Source: Chlamydiales bacterium
GTDB lineage: Bacteria; Chlamydiota; Chlamydiia; Chlamydiales; JAAKFR01
Length of the DNA: 48,135 nt
Assembly (NCBI GenBank): GCA_020831465.1
Contig: JAFIGI010000048.1
Location: 1 to 48,135, forward strand
Direction of reading: 5' to 3'
Below, in pieces: positions 34,534-44,660 of the stretch. Within the stretch, counting starts at the first letter, position 1, and the number at the start of each line of letters is the position of its first letter. Below the pieces are notes generated by a model that was given only the letters and a program-made list of their open reading frames with translations, was not told the DNA's origin and made no database searches. Made by a program: the position numbers and the translations under genes.

Positions 34534-35218
34534 AGAGCTTGATCGAACGTTCACAGCCGAGTCGGGCTTGCTTTAACGATTCTTCTACATGGTCAAGAGG
34601 AATAAAGGGGCTCTTTTCTATCTGCGTCCGGTATTCAGGGTAGGTTAAATAGCGCTCCCCTCCCTGGAAATTGAGCAACATCCGATCACGGTACCAAAGA
34701 AGGATTGTCTCGAAAAGCTCATCTAGTCTCTCTCCCTCCTCAAGCGATTCAATCGGCTCCTTTCCCGCTAATACTTCTAAAACTTTATGCCGCACCTTTT
34801 CTTGGGCAGAAGCAAACTCCATTTTTTGACAACGCGAAAGAATCGTAGGGAGGATTCTTTCAGGGTGGTGGGTAAGAAGCACGATGACTGTTCGGGCTGC
34901 CGGTTCTTCAAATGTTTTCAGCAGGGCATTGCCGCTTGTCGGCAGCATGCGATCGGCATCGTGTAGGATAAAGATTTTCCACTTAGCTTGATAGGGAACA
35001 AGAGCAACCTCTTCGGCAAGTTTGCGCAAGGTTTGGATCGGGTGCATGCCGGATTTCCCCTCTGGGAAGTATTCACGGATATCAGGGTGTGGATATTTTC
35101 CAACAAGGTCAACGGCAAATTGTCTGGCGGCTTCATCGAGTTTGGCACCCTTGCGTCCGACAAAGAGAAGAGCATGGGGAATCCGCTCAGAGGCGACCAT
35201 CTCCGAAAGTGCGTTCAT
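34496..35218 (-). CDS. holB: DNA polymerase III delta' subunit (clamp loader)
   Basis: A 240-residue clamp-loader AAA+ protein. It retains PHALLFVGRKGAK at the P-loop position, but without the GxxGxGK[ST] needed for ATP binding, which is normal for delta'. It has ILHDADRMLPTSGNALLKTFEEP (sensor and Walker B region) and PTILSRCQ, which contains the SRC motif. It is shorter than E. coli HolB (334) and may lack part of the C-terminal collar. It follows tmk with a 4-bp overlap, the common tmk-holB arrangement, and matches Chlamydia CT187. Confidence 0.87.
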   Translation of the reverse strand: MNALSEMVASERIPHALLFVGRKGAKLDEAARQFAVDLVGKYPHPDIREYFPEGKSGMHPIQTLRKLAEEVALVPYQAKWKIFILHDADRMLPTSGNALLKTFEEPAARTVIVLLTHHPERILPTILSRCQKMEFASAQEKVRHKVLEVLAGKEPIESLEEGERLDELFETILLWYRDRMLLNFQGGERYLTYPEYRTQIEKSPFIPLDHVEESLKQARLGCERSIKLSTCLEALLYKLL

Positions 35219-35889
35219 CTTGAATGAAAGGGTTTTAAAGATAGATGGGGTTCAAGAGCATCCATGCATAACTCCACAACCTTCTCAATCGGAAGAGAGG
35301 CATCAATAACCTCGATCCGATCAGGATACTCATCGGCTAAATGGAGATAGCCTTGACGTACTTCACGGTGAAATTGAAGTTTCTCTTGTTCGAGACGGTC
35401 GAAACGATTAGGACGGAGATTTCTAACCCGCTCGATTCCGACTATAGGATCGAGGTCGAGGAAAAGGGTGCAGTTCGGCTCGGCCAACCCTTCGGTTGCG
35501 AGCAGGCAAAGCTTCTCGACATAGTGCTTTCCAAGGTGGCGGGCATACCCCTGATAGGCAATAGAGGAATCATTAAAACGATCGCATACTACCACTTTCC
35601 CATCACGAAGGGCGGGCAGGATTTGCTCTTCGATATGCTGGGCTCGGGCGGCTAAAAAAAGAAGCAACTCGGCTCGCTCACCGATTGCGTATTTTTCCTT
35701 AGGGTTTAATATCAGTTCACGCAGCTGTTCGGAAAGAGGAGCACCGCCGGGTTCACGGGTTTGGATAACCTCATAATTACGCATTTCGAGAGCTTTAGAG
35801 ATATGCGCACTAATTGTGGTTTTGCCCGATCCTTCACCCCCTTCAACAGTGATAAATAATCCCTTATAAGGTTTGTTGATCTGTTGCAT
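35215..35889 (-). CDS. tmk: Thymidylate kinase
   Basis: Phosphorylates dTMP to dTDP. 224 residues. P-loop VEGGEGSGKTT near 15-25, the dTMP-binding TREPGGAPLSEQLRELIL, CDRFNDSSIAYQGYAR and LFLDLDP are present. The start lies inside gyrA (26-bp overlap) and its stop overlaps holB by 4 bp, so DNA replication genes are coupled. A slightly basic N-terminus of about 10 residues precedes the core. Confidence 0.95.
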   Translation of the reverse strand: MQQINKPYKGLFITVEGGEGSGKTTISAHISKALEMRNYEVIQTREPGGAPLSEQLRELILNPKEKYAIGERAELLLFLAARAQHIEEQILPALRDGKVVVCDRFNDSSIAYQGYARHLGKHYVEKLCLLATEGLAEPNCTLFLDLDPIVGIERVRNLRPNRFDRLEQEKLQFHREVRQGYLHLADEYPDRIEVIDASLPIEKVVELCMDALEPHLSLKPFHSR

Positions 35890-38350
35890 CGACTATTTCC
35901 TCTTTTTCAACTCCTTCCAACTTCTCGACAGCAATTAGAGCGTCACTTGACTTCAAGTTAACCAACTTGACCCCTTGAGTCGCCCGCCCCATGACGCGCA
36001 GGTCCTGCATACTGATGCGAACTGTTTGGCCTTGAGATGACATCATCAAAAGACCATCCTCATCCGAAACCGAAACGGCTCCGACGACATTTCCGTTCCG
36101 GTCGCTTGTAATAATAGAACGAACCCCTTTTCCGCCGCGATTCGTTTGGCGGAAATCACCCACATAGGAGCGCTTTCCAAACCCTTTCTCGCATACGACC
36201 AAAATTGTATCTTCTTCGCTTTCAATCACTTCGCACCCTACTACCCGATCGTCTTCGTCGCGCAATGTCACTCCTTTGACACCGCGGGCTGTACGGCCCA
36301 TTGGGCGCACTTTATCGTGTTCGAAACGGACTGCCATTCCCAAATAGGTAAAGAGCATCACCTGTTGATCTCCTCCAACAAGACGCGCCGCAATCAATTC
36401 ATCATCTTGATCAATCTCTAAAGCGCGGATCCCCTTGCGTCGAGGGTTACTAAAATTCGAAAGGTCGGTCTTCTTGACGATCCCGTTTTTCGTCGACATC
36501 AAAACATAGCGGTCAGATTCAAATTCTTTAGTTCTCAAAATAGTCGCGATCCGCTCCCCTTCCTGAAGACCTTCAAGGAAATTGACCAGTGCCTTGCCTT
36601 TCGAACGGCGCTCCCCCTCGGGAAGCTGCCACACTTTCAGCCAATAACAGCGCCCAAAATTTGTGAAAATCAGGAGGTGATCATGGGTTGAAGCGACATA
36701 GACTCCTTTGAGAGCATCGGTCTCGCGCTTCATATCAAACCCTGCAACGCCTTGACCTCCACGCTTTTGCTCGCGGAAAGTATCGATCGGCATCCGTTTA
36801 ACATAGTCATCTTCGGAAATCGTGATGATCACCGGCTCGTCCGCGATCAGATCTTCCATGTTGAATTCCCCTTCTGCCTGGACAATTTGCGTCTTACGCG
36901 GTGAAGGATTGGCCTTTTTAATCGTAAGAAGCTCTTCGGCGATAATCTCGCGCACCATTTTTTCGTCAGCTAGCACGGCACGGAAATACTCGATTTTTTT
37001 AAGCAGCTCCTGGTACTCAGCGTTAATTTTATCCTGCTCGAGTCCGGTCAATTGATAGAGACGCAAATCAAGGACGGCATTGGCTTGGCGTTCCGAGAAT
37101 TCGAATCTGGCAATCAATTCTTTTCGCGCTTCGTCGCGGTTTGAGCTCGCCCGGATGATCTTGACCACTTCGTCAAGATGACCGATCGCTTTAAGATACC
37201 CTTCAAGAATGTGGGCGCGCGCTTCGGCCTTGTTGAGCTCAAAGCGTGTGCGACGGCGGATCACCTCGATCCGATGGTGGATCCAAGCCGAAATCATCTG
37301 CTTGATATTCATGGTGCGGGGCAGATTTTTATCGAGAGCGAGCATATTGCAGCCGAATGTAACCTGCATGTCGGTGAATTTGTAGAGCTGGTTGATCACG
37401 ACATCGGGAATTTCGCCTCTTTTGAGCTCGATTACGATGCGCATCCCCTCTTTATCCGATTCATCGCGCACGTCGCTGATCGCCGTGACGGTCTTGTTGT
37501 TAACGAGATCGGCGATCTGTTCGACAAGGCGCGACTTGTTCACGTTGTAGGGAATCTCGTCGATGACAATCCGTTCACGGTTCGGCTGATCGGGATTCTC
37601 TTCAGTATGGACGGCTCCACGGCAAATCAGCTTTCCGCGTCCGGTATGATAGGCGTCATAAATCCCTTTAAAGCCGCAAATCAACCCCCCGGTCGGAAAG
37701 TCGGGACCCGGCATCACCTTCATGATCTCATCGATCGTGGTGTTCTTATTTTGGAGAACAAGCAGAGCTGCCGCGATCAGCTCACCAAGGTTATGCGTCG
37801 GAATATTTGTGGCCATCCCAACAGCAATTCCGGAAGAGCCGTTGCAGAGGAGGTTGGGAAACTTCGACGGGAAGACGGTCGGCTCCATCTTCGTCTCGTC
37901 GTAGTTGGCGACCATATCGACGGTCTCTTTGTCGAGGTCCTCCATCAACTGAATCGCGCTTGCCGTTAAACGAGCCTCGGTATAGCGCATCGCAGCCGGA
38001 GGGTCGCCGTCGATGGATCCGAAGTTTCCCTGTCCGTCTACAAGACGATAGCGCATCGCCCAGTCTTGAGCCATGCGCACCAAAGTCGGATAAATCACCG
38101 ATTCTCCGTGCGGGTGGTAGTCCCCCGAAGTGTCACCGCAGATCTTCGCACATTTTCGGTGCTTAGCTCCTGGAGTGAGGTTCAATTGGCGCATCGCGTA
38201 CAAAATACGCCGCTGAGAAGGCTTTAGGCCATCGCGGACATCGGGCAAAGCTCGAGAAATAATCACCGACATCGAGTAGCGCAAATAGCTCTCTTTCATC
38301 TCATCTTCGAGATTGCGCGTCAGTATCGTTTCGTTTTCCCTAAATGACAT
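35864..38350 (-). CDS. gyrA: DNA gyrase subunit A
   Basis: DNA-cleaving subunit of gyrase, 828 residues. The catalytic tyrosine is Y123 in AAMRYTEARL. The quinolone region reads HPHGESVIYPTLVR: the E. coli Ser83 position is Ser (S84 here), but the Asp87 position is Pro (P88). The C-terminal wrapping domain has a GyrA-box (QKRGGQG) near 530. It follows gyrB after 10 bp. Alternative identity as ParC is unlikely because of the GyrA-box and pairing with GyrB. Confidence 0.96.
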   Translation of the reverse strand: MSFRENETILTRNLEDEMKESYLRYSMSVIISRALPDVRDGLKPSQRRILYAMRQLNLTPGAKHRKCAKICGDTSGDYHPHGESVIYPTLVRMAQDWAMRYRLVDGQGNFGSIDGDPPAAMRYTEARLTASAIQLMEDLDKETVDMVANYDETKMEPTVFPSKFPNLLCNGSSGIAVGMATNIPTHNLGELIAAALLVLQNKNTTIDEIMKVMPGPDFPTGGLICGFKGIYDAYHTGRGKLICRGAVHTEENPDQPNRERIVIDEIPYNVNKSRLVEQIADLVNNKTVTAISDVRDESDKEGMRIVIELKRGEIPDVVINQLYKFTDMQVTFGCNMLALDKNLPRTMNIKQMISAWIHHRIEVIRRRTRFELNKAEARAHILEGYLKAIGHLDEVVKIIRASSNRDEARKELIARFEFSERQANAVLDLRLYQLTGLEQDKINAEYQELLKKIEYFRAVLADEKMVREIIAEELLTIKKANPSPRKTQIVQAEGEFNMEDLIADEPVIITISEDDYVKRMPIDTFREQKRGGQGVAGFDMKRETDALKGVYVASTHDHLLIFTNFGRCYWLKVWQLPEGERRSKGKALVNFLEGLQEGERIATILRTKEFESDRYVLMSTKNGIVKKTDLSNFSNPRRKGIRALEIDQDDELIAARLVGGDQQVMLFTYLGMAVRFEHDKVRPMGRTARGVKGVTLRDEDDRVVGCEVIESEEDTILVVCEKGFGKRSYVGDFRQTNRGGKGVRSIITSDRNGNVVGAVSVSDEDGLLMMSSQGQTVRISMQDLRVMGRATQGVKLVNLKSSDALIAVEKLEGVEKEEIVDATDQQTL

Positions 38351-38360
38351 GTGTTATTTC

Positions 38361-40856
<2,496 letters not shown>

Positions 40857-41192
40857 TTAGCCCAATTGAAAGACGATCGATTTAATGGTCGTCCGGGGGA
40901 ATTTATCTCGTAAGTTTTTAAGTAATCTAGGCTTATCATTTTGAGTGAGTAAGCTGTATAAGGTTGAGTTGTTGACTTTTACGATTAAAAAGCCGTCGCT
41001 GAAAGAAACTGCCTGAGTCATAGGAGCGAGCTTTTGTCCGATCACATCGGGCCATGCAGCCAAAACAAGATCGGGGCGATCATGGTAGAGTTTTCCGATA
41101 TCGTTGAGGATGCGCGGAAGAAGCTGGGAGATGTGCCGTGTGGTCGGGATCGGGCCGTCATAGTGCCATGGACGCTTTGTTCGCTCTGCCAT
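40857..41192 (-). CDS. dciA: DUF721 protein, DciA-like helicase loader
   Basis: A 111-residue DUF721 protein. The domain is recognised by AAWPDVIGQKLAPMTQAVSFSDGFLIVKVNNSTLYSLL-like features: W-x-x-V-G-x-x-x-A followed by L-x-V-x-V-x-x-S-x-x-x-x-L. DUF721 proteins (DciA) load the replicative helicase DnaB in bacteria that lack DnaC, which includes chlamydiae. It heads the replication operon, 3 bp before gyrB. GAGGAAA precedes the ATG. Corresponds to Chlamydia CT191 by position. Confidence 0.88.
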   Translation of the reverse strand: MAERTKRPWHYDGPIPTTRHISQLLPRILNDIGKLYHDRPDLVLAAWPDVIGQKLAPMTQAVSFSDGFLIVKVNNSTLYSLLTQNDKPRLLKNLRDKFPRTTIKSIVFQLG

Positions 41193-41259
41193 TTTCCTCG
41201 AAAGTCGCTCTGAAAATTAGATGTAAAGGATACCTTATACCCCCGGAAACATCAATAAA

Positions 41260-41288
41260 AAAAGCAGCCCCTAAAAGAAGCTGCTTTT
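41260..41288 (-). terminator. Rho-independent terminator
   Basis: AAAAGCAGC (41260-41268) pairs with GCTGCTTTT (41280-41288) around an 11-base loop. On the minus strand the stem is followed by a run of seven T, so it ends the leftward transcript of the Inc-like gene before the dciA operon; the flanking A and T tracts would also let it work rightward. Confidence 0.8.
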
Positions 41289-41309
41289 GAGTGAGAGAAG
41301 CGATAAAAA

Positions 41310-41645
41310 CTATTGGTCTACACCATTTTCTTCATCTTTAAATGGATGGCTTGGATCACCAAGTGTCTGGAGAGAAGGTTCTTGGGGTTTTAATTTACAG
41401 GCTGCAATAGAAAAAGGCACGATCGCACCGGCAATCAGACCTGCAGCAGCAAAATACATATTACTGTCTCCGAGGACGCCCGAGGCCATGACTGCAGCCA
41501 AAATCACCAAAGCAATACCGACAACAAGTGCAGCTACTCCAACAGCTTTCCCACACTTGCGGCCATTTAGTGCGCCTACTTCTTTTTTTGCTTCCAAGCT
41601 TTCTGGGTTAGGGGATGCCTTAGAAAAACAAGGACTTAGATACAT
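41310..41645 (-). CDS. Small Inc-like protein with two adjacent hydrophobic helices
   Basis: A 111-residue protein with a polar Ser/Pro N-terminus (1-30), hydrophobic stretches at about 33-58 and 63-84 split by a short GDSN turn, and an acidic tail. This bilobed layout is typical of chlamydial Inc proteins (and of little else recognisable here), so inclusion-membrane insertion is plausible. ATG 41645 is favoured because GAGGTGAT lies about 5 bases before it; a GTG three codons upstream falls inside that site. Transcribed alone, with its own terminator. Not identified beyond this. Confidence 0.68.
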   Translation of the reverse strand: MYLSPCFSKASPNPESLEAKKEVGALNGRKCGKAVGVAALVVGIALVILAAVMASGVLGDSNMYFAAAGLIAGAIVPFSIAACKLKPQEPSLQTLGDPSHPFKDEENGVDQ

Positions 41646-41728
41646 AATGATCACCTCTTATTATTTGAGGGTTAAACTATTAGAAATTTTAACATTCCTT
41701 TATTTTATTTTAAATAATACTTGATGTT

Positions 41729-43588
41729 TTAATTATTTGCCATGATTTCTTCAATCGCTAAACGCAGGCTCAACGACTCCTGAGTTGAGGGATTGCGGAA
41801 GATCAAACCGAAACTAAAGCAATCGGTTTGCGGAACCAGACAGGTCGCAATCTTTCCCCCATATGGCTCCAAATCGAGCGTCTCATGAAAATGGAGATCG
41901 ACGGAAGTAATCAAAGAATATAAATAATTTGAATCTTCCTGAATGCGGATCGCGTAGGGCTGCTTGTCGTTTAATTCCTCTTCTAAGATCATAAAAAATA
42001 ATTTTTTAATCGGTTCGGCGGGAAGGACGCTTCGCATGATCGGAGGGGCCAGCGAGTAAAAGTAGTTCTCAAGCAAAAAGGCGTGTTCCCTCGCTTTACC
42101 TCCCAAGCTTGCCTTCAATCTGTCGAAGAGTTCGGTCTCTTTCGAGATCGTTCCGCCATTGTAATCCCGAAACTCGCCTATCAGGCGTACCAGCTCAGAA
42201 GCAACCTCTTTACGTGCCTTGTATAGGTCAACGGAATGGTTTTTCCGAAAAAAGGGGTGTTTGCGGATCCTTAAACGGAAGACGGAAGCCTCTTTCTGGT
42301 ATTTTTTTCGCAGCGTCCCGACGCATTTCCGCCTGTCAGGGATAAAATCGAGGAACGTGGGCTTGTTCTTAAAGTAATCGTGAATAGAAGGAAGGCCTGG
42401 CTTGACCACACGTGCTAGGACCACCAAAAACTCAAGGTGCTCTTCTAATTGCTGGTTGAACTCTATCATCACTTGAGGCAAATCGCGGACAAACCTCAAT
42501 TGATGGCTCAGCGTCAAAATATTGCGCATCACCATCTCTTCATTTTGAGGCATAAAGACCGGATTGAGCCTCTTTTCGAAGCGATTTTTTAGCTCTGAAG
42601 GGAGCTCCTCTTTGAGACGCCTTTGCTCCTCAAGGGTAAATCCCCCCTTTTTTTCAATTTCAAGATAGGCAGTGCAAATTGGATCTGCCCCCCCTTTATT
42701 CTGAAAATAGGAACCGGAAACTTTTTTTGCCGCAGGGACAATTGCCTGGATGCCGCTGATGATATGGCGAGATTCAAAAATTTCATTGTCGCGAATGTAG
42801 CTTAAGCCGATCGCGATCCCCAGCACGGGTCGATTCCCGTAGAGTTTCTCCCTTACGAGCTTGACGCTGATATACCTTCTTTCCGGAAAGGTCTCCAGAG
42901 AGAGTCGAAGAGTTCGTCTGAAAAGGTAGTGAACGCAAATGATGCGACTCATATGCCGATAGGTCCGCTCAGCCTTGAATTCCTCTTTGCAGATTACGAG
43001 AAAGTGCTGCATTTCGGAGAGGATGTCATAATCGAAATCCTGAGGACGATGGCGGATCAGCGAGACGATATTTTCTTGGATCAGCGCCGTCTTTTCATCC
43101 GAGCTCAAGCCTTTAATCTCTAGGATTCGACATGCTTGGTAATACGAATCAACGCCAAGACGAATCTCGCTTTCGATGATGGGGAGATTGCGCTGAAGCG
43201 TTTCGAGATCAAGAGGGTTTTCAATCCGCACTATCACCTCGCCCCCAATATATTTCTGGGGGCTTAAGTCGGGGAGAGAGAAATCGGTCGCAAACTGGAA
43301 AAGGGCATTCAGACGTTTCCCCGGAATGAGCCAGCGGCTCACCATTTCGTAGAAAAAACGAAAGGCATTGGGACGGAAGCGGCAGCAGAGGAAAAATGAA
43401 AGGTCGAAGGGAGGCTGGGCAAGAGGCGTCCAGCAGATAATCGGGAGCTTCGAATTAAATCTAGCGGCCACACCCTCTCCTTGAAAAAAACTTGGAGGAA
43501 GGAGATGACTCAAAATCCGTCTCACTGCATGCGCACAAAAAGAATTTTCCTTTTCAAAGTCGTTTGCAACACGGGGATACTCACTCAT
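41729..43588 (-). CDS. Large hypothetical protein, function unknown
   Basis: A 619-residue soluble protein that I do not recognise. It has no signal peptide and no clear membrane helices. It is rich in Arg, Phe and Leu and mostly helical. It contains LGIAIGLSYIRDNEIFESRHI in the middle and the HP-F-F-R-K segment near residue 450. The weak resemblance of RHIISGIQAIVPAAKKVSGSYF to acyltransferase-like proteins is not enough for a name. It starts inside the aspartokinase gene (8-bp overlap), so the two are cotranscribed. Base composition matches the neighbours. Probably a chlamydia-wide or family-specific gene. Confidence 0.78.
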   Translation of the reverse strand: MSEYPRVANDFEKENSFCAHAVRRILSHLLPPSFFQGEGVAARFNSKLPIICWTPLAQPPFDLSFFLCCRFRPNAFRFFYEMVSRWLIPGKRLNALFQFATDFSLPDLSPQKYIGGEVIVRIENPLDLETLQRNLPIIESEIRLGVDSYYQACRILEIKGLSSDEKTALIQENIVSLIRHRPQDFDYDILSEMQHFLVICKEEFKAERTYRHMSRIICVHYLFRRTLRLSLETFPERRYISVKLVREKLYGNRPVLGIAIGLSYIRDNEIFESRHIISGIQAIVPAAKKVSGSYFQNKGGADPICTAYLEIEKKGGFTLEEQRRLKEELPSELKNRFEKRLNPVFMPQNEEMVMRNILTLSHQLRFVRDLPQVMIEFNQQLEEHLEFLVVLARVVKPGLPSIHDYFKNKPTFLDFIPDRRKCVGTLRKKYQKEASVFRLRIRKHPFFRKNHSVDLYKARKEVASELVRLIGEFRDYNGGTISKETELFDRLKASLGGKAREHAFLLENYFYSLAPPIMRSVLPAEPIKKLFFMILEEELNDKQPYAIRIQEDSNYLYSLITSVDLHFHETLDLEPYGGKIATCLVPQTDCFSFGLIFRNPSTQESLSLRLAIEEIMANN

Positions 43589-44360
43589 AGACAGCCTTGG
43601 CTACCTCAAAACTTTCGGCCGTAATGAGCGTTCCCTCCCCATCTAGTTCAAGAAAAGATCTCACATGCAACGGGAGGTTGTTTTTTTGGGCCAAAAGAAG
43701 GGCGCGGGGATGGATGACCTTCCCTCCGCTACCCAGCACAACCTCGAGCGCCTCTTCAAAGGTCAGAATTGAATAAAAAAATGCTTGAGGATCGTGGATC
43801 GGATCCTTGGAAAAAATTCCTTTCACATCCTTGTAGAACTCGACTTTTTCCGCTCCGAGCGCGATTGCGAGGGCAACGGCACTTGTATCGGAGCCGCCTC
43901 GGCCCAGGGTGGTGATCTCTTTGCTTTCGCTCACCCCTTGAAAACCGGCGACAATGACAACTTTCCCCTCCTCGAGATGAGGAATAAGGCGCCCGGGACG
44001 GACGGTGATAATCCGCGCTTCCGAATGTGCATCGGTCGTCAAAATCCCCGATTGGCTTCCTGTAAAACTCACCGCGCTCGCATTCTTGGCCGCCAGCGCC
44101 ATCGCCAGAAGCGAGATGCTGACACGTTCACCGACGCTCACAAGCATATCGTATTCGCGGCGCGGAGGGGAGGGATTGACCTGCAAAGCCAACGAGATGA
44201 GATGGTCTGTCATCCCCCTCATGGCGCTCACAACAGCGACGATACGGGAATACTCTTTTTTCCGCTCAAGAATCAGTTCGGCCAATCGAGAAAAACTCTC
44301 GGGGTTTTTCACCGCCGCCCCTCCGAATTTCATGATGAGAGTTTTCTTTTCTTGTGGCAT
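43581..44360 (-). CDS. Aspartokinase, catalytic domain only
   Basis: Phosphorylates aspartate, the first step to lysine and meso-diaminopimelate. 259 residues hold a complete amino-acid-kinase domain: KFGGAAVKNPESF near 11-23, VSAMRGMTD, SFTGSQSGILTTDAH, TLGRGGSDTSAVALA, FYKDVKGIFSKDP and VIHPRALLLAQ. It ends right after the VRSF...GTLI strand, so the ACT regulatory domains of LysC (usually 400-450 residues in total) are missing. It may escape feedback inhibition or depend on another protein. ATG 44360 is favoured because GGGGAA lies just before it; longer starts reach into the divergent gene. Confidence 0.87.
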   Translation of the reverse strand: MPQEKKTLIMKFGGAAVKNPESFSRLAELILERKKEYSRIVAVVSAMRGMTDHLISLALQVNPSPPRREYDMLVSVGERVSISLLAMALAAKNASAVSFTGSQSGILTTDAHSEARIITVRPGRLIPHLEEGKVVIVAGFQGVSESKEITTLGRGGSDTSAVALAIALGAEKVEFYKDVKGIFSKDPIHDPQAFFYSILTFEEALEVVLGSGGKVIHPRALLLAQKNNLPLHVRSFLELDGEGTLITAESFEVAKAVYE

Positions 44361-44600
44361 ACTGTTCCCCATGAATTCCTTAATCCTAGCGTTCGATGTG
44401 ACTGCTCTTTGCGGACTCAGCCTCTTTGCTTTGCCCTTTTGTAAAGAGTTGATCATGGCACGACTCTTCCTTCTTGCCACCGCCCTGAACCTCTTCGTTC
44501 TTAAGCAAGTCACTCTTTTCGGCTTATACATCGCAGCACGCGATGCCCTCGGTGTAGGATATCTTCTAGGCTCGAATTTAATTCAAGAATTTTGCAAAAA
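44271..44600. repeat. Left copy of a ~330-bp duplicated segment
   Basis: Matches 46092-46426 in the same orientation at roughly 85 percent by eye. It contains the first ~90 bp of the aspartokinase gene (minus strand), the shared intergenic region, and the first ~230 bp of the transporter gene (plus strand). The two copies flank the F-box/repeat gene. The homology stops near the run of A at 44595-44601. Confidence 0.88.
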
Positions 44601-44607
44601 AATTTGA
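44371..44607 (+). pseudogene. Truncated queuosine-precursor transporter (5' fragment)
   Basis: Codes for the first 78 residues of the transporter encoded intact at 46192, with about three quarters identity (MNSLILAF, LFVLKQVTLFGL, DALGVGYLLG, NLIQEF shared). It then loses the frame at the A-run and ends at TGA 44605-44607. It covers two or three of the six helices, so it is unlikely to work. The open frame has stayed intact, which leaves some chance of expression. Confidence 0.82.
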
Positions 44608-44660
44608 CAAGAGATGGGAACCTCATCTCCCTATGATTCTGCTATAAATTGTGAAAGGCT

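Noticed and set aside
37178-37969. 263-codon open frame antisense to gyrA
   Set aside because: It mirrors conserved gyrA codons, has no recognisable domain and no ribosome site; gyrA is certain here.
43785-44444. 219-codon open frame antisense to the aspartokinase
   Set aside because: Complement of conserved kinase motifs, with no protein family resemblance.
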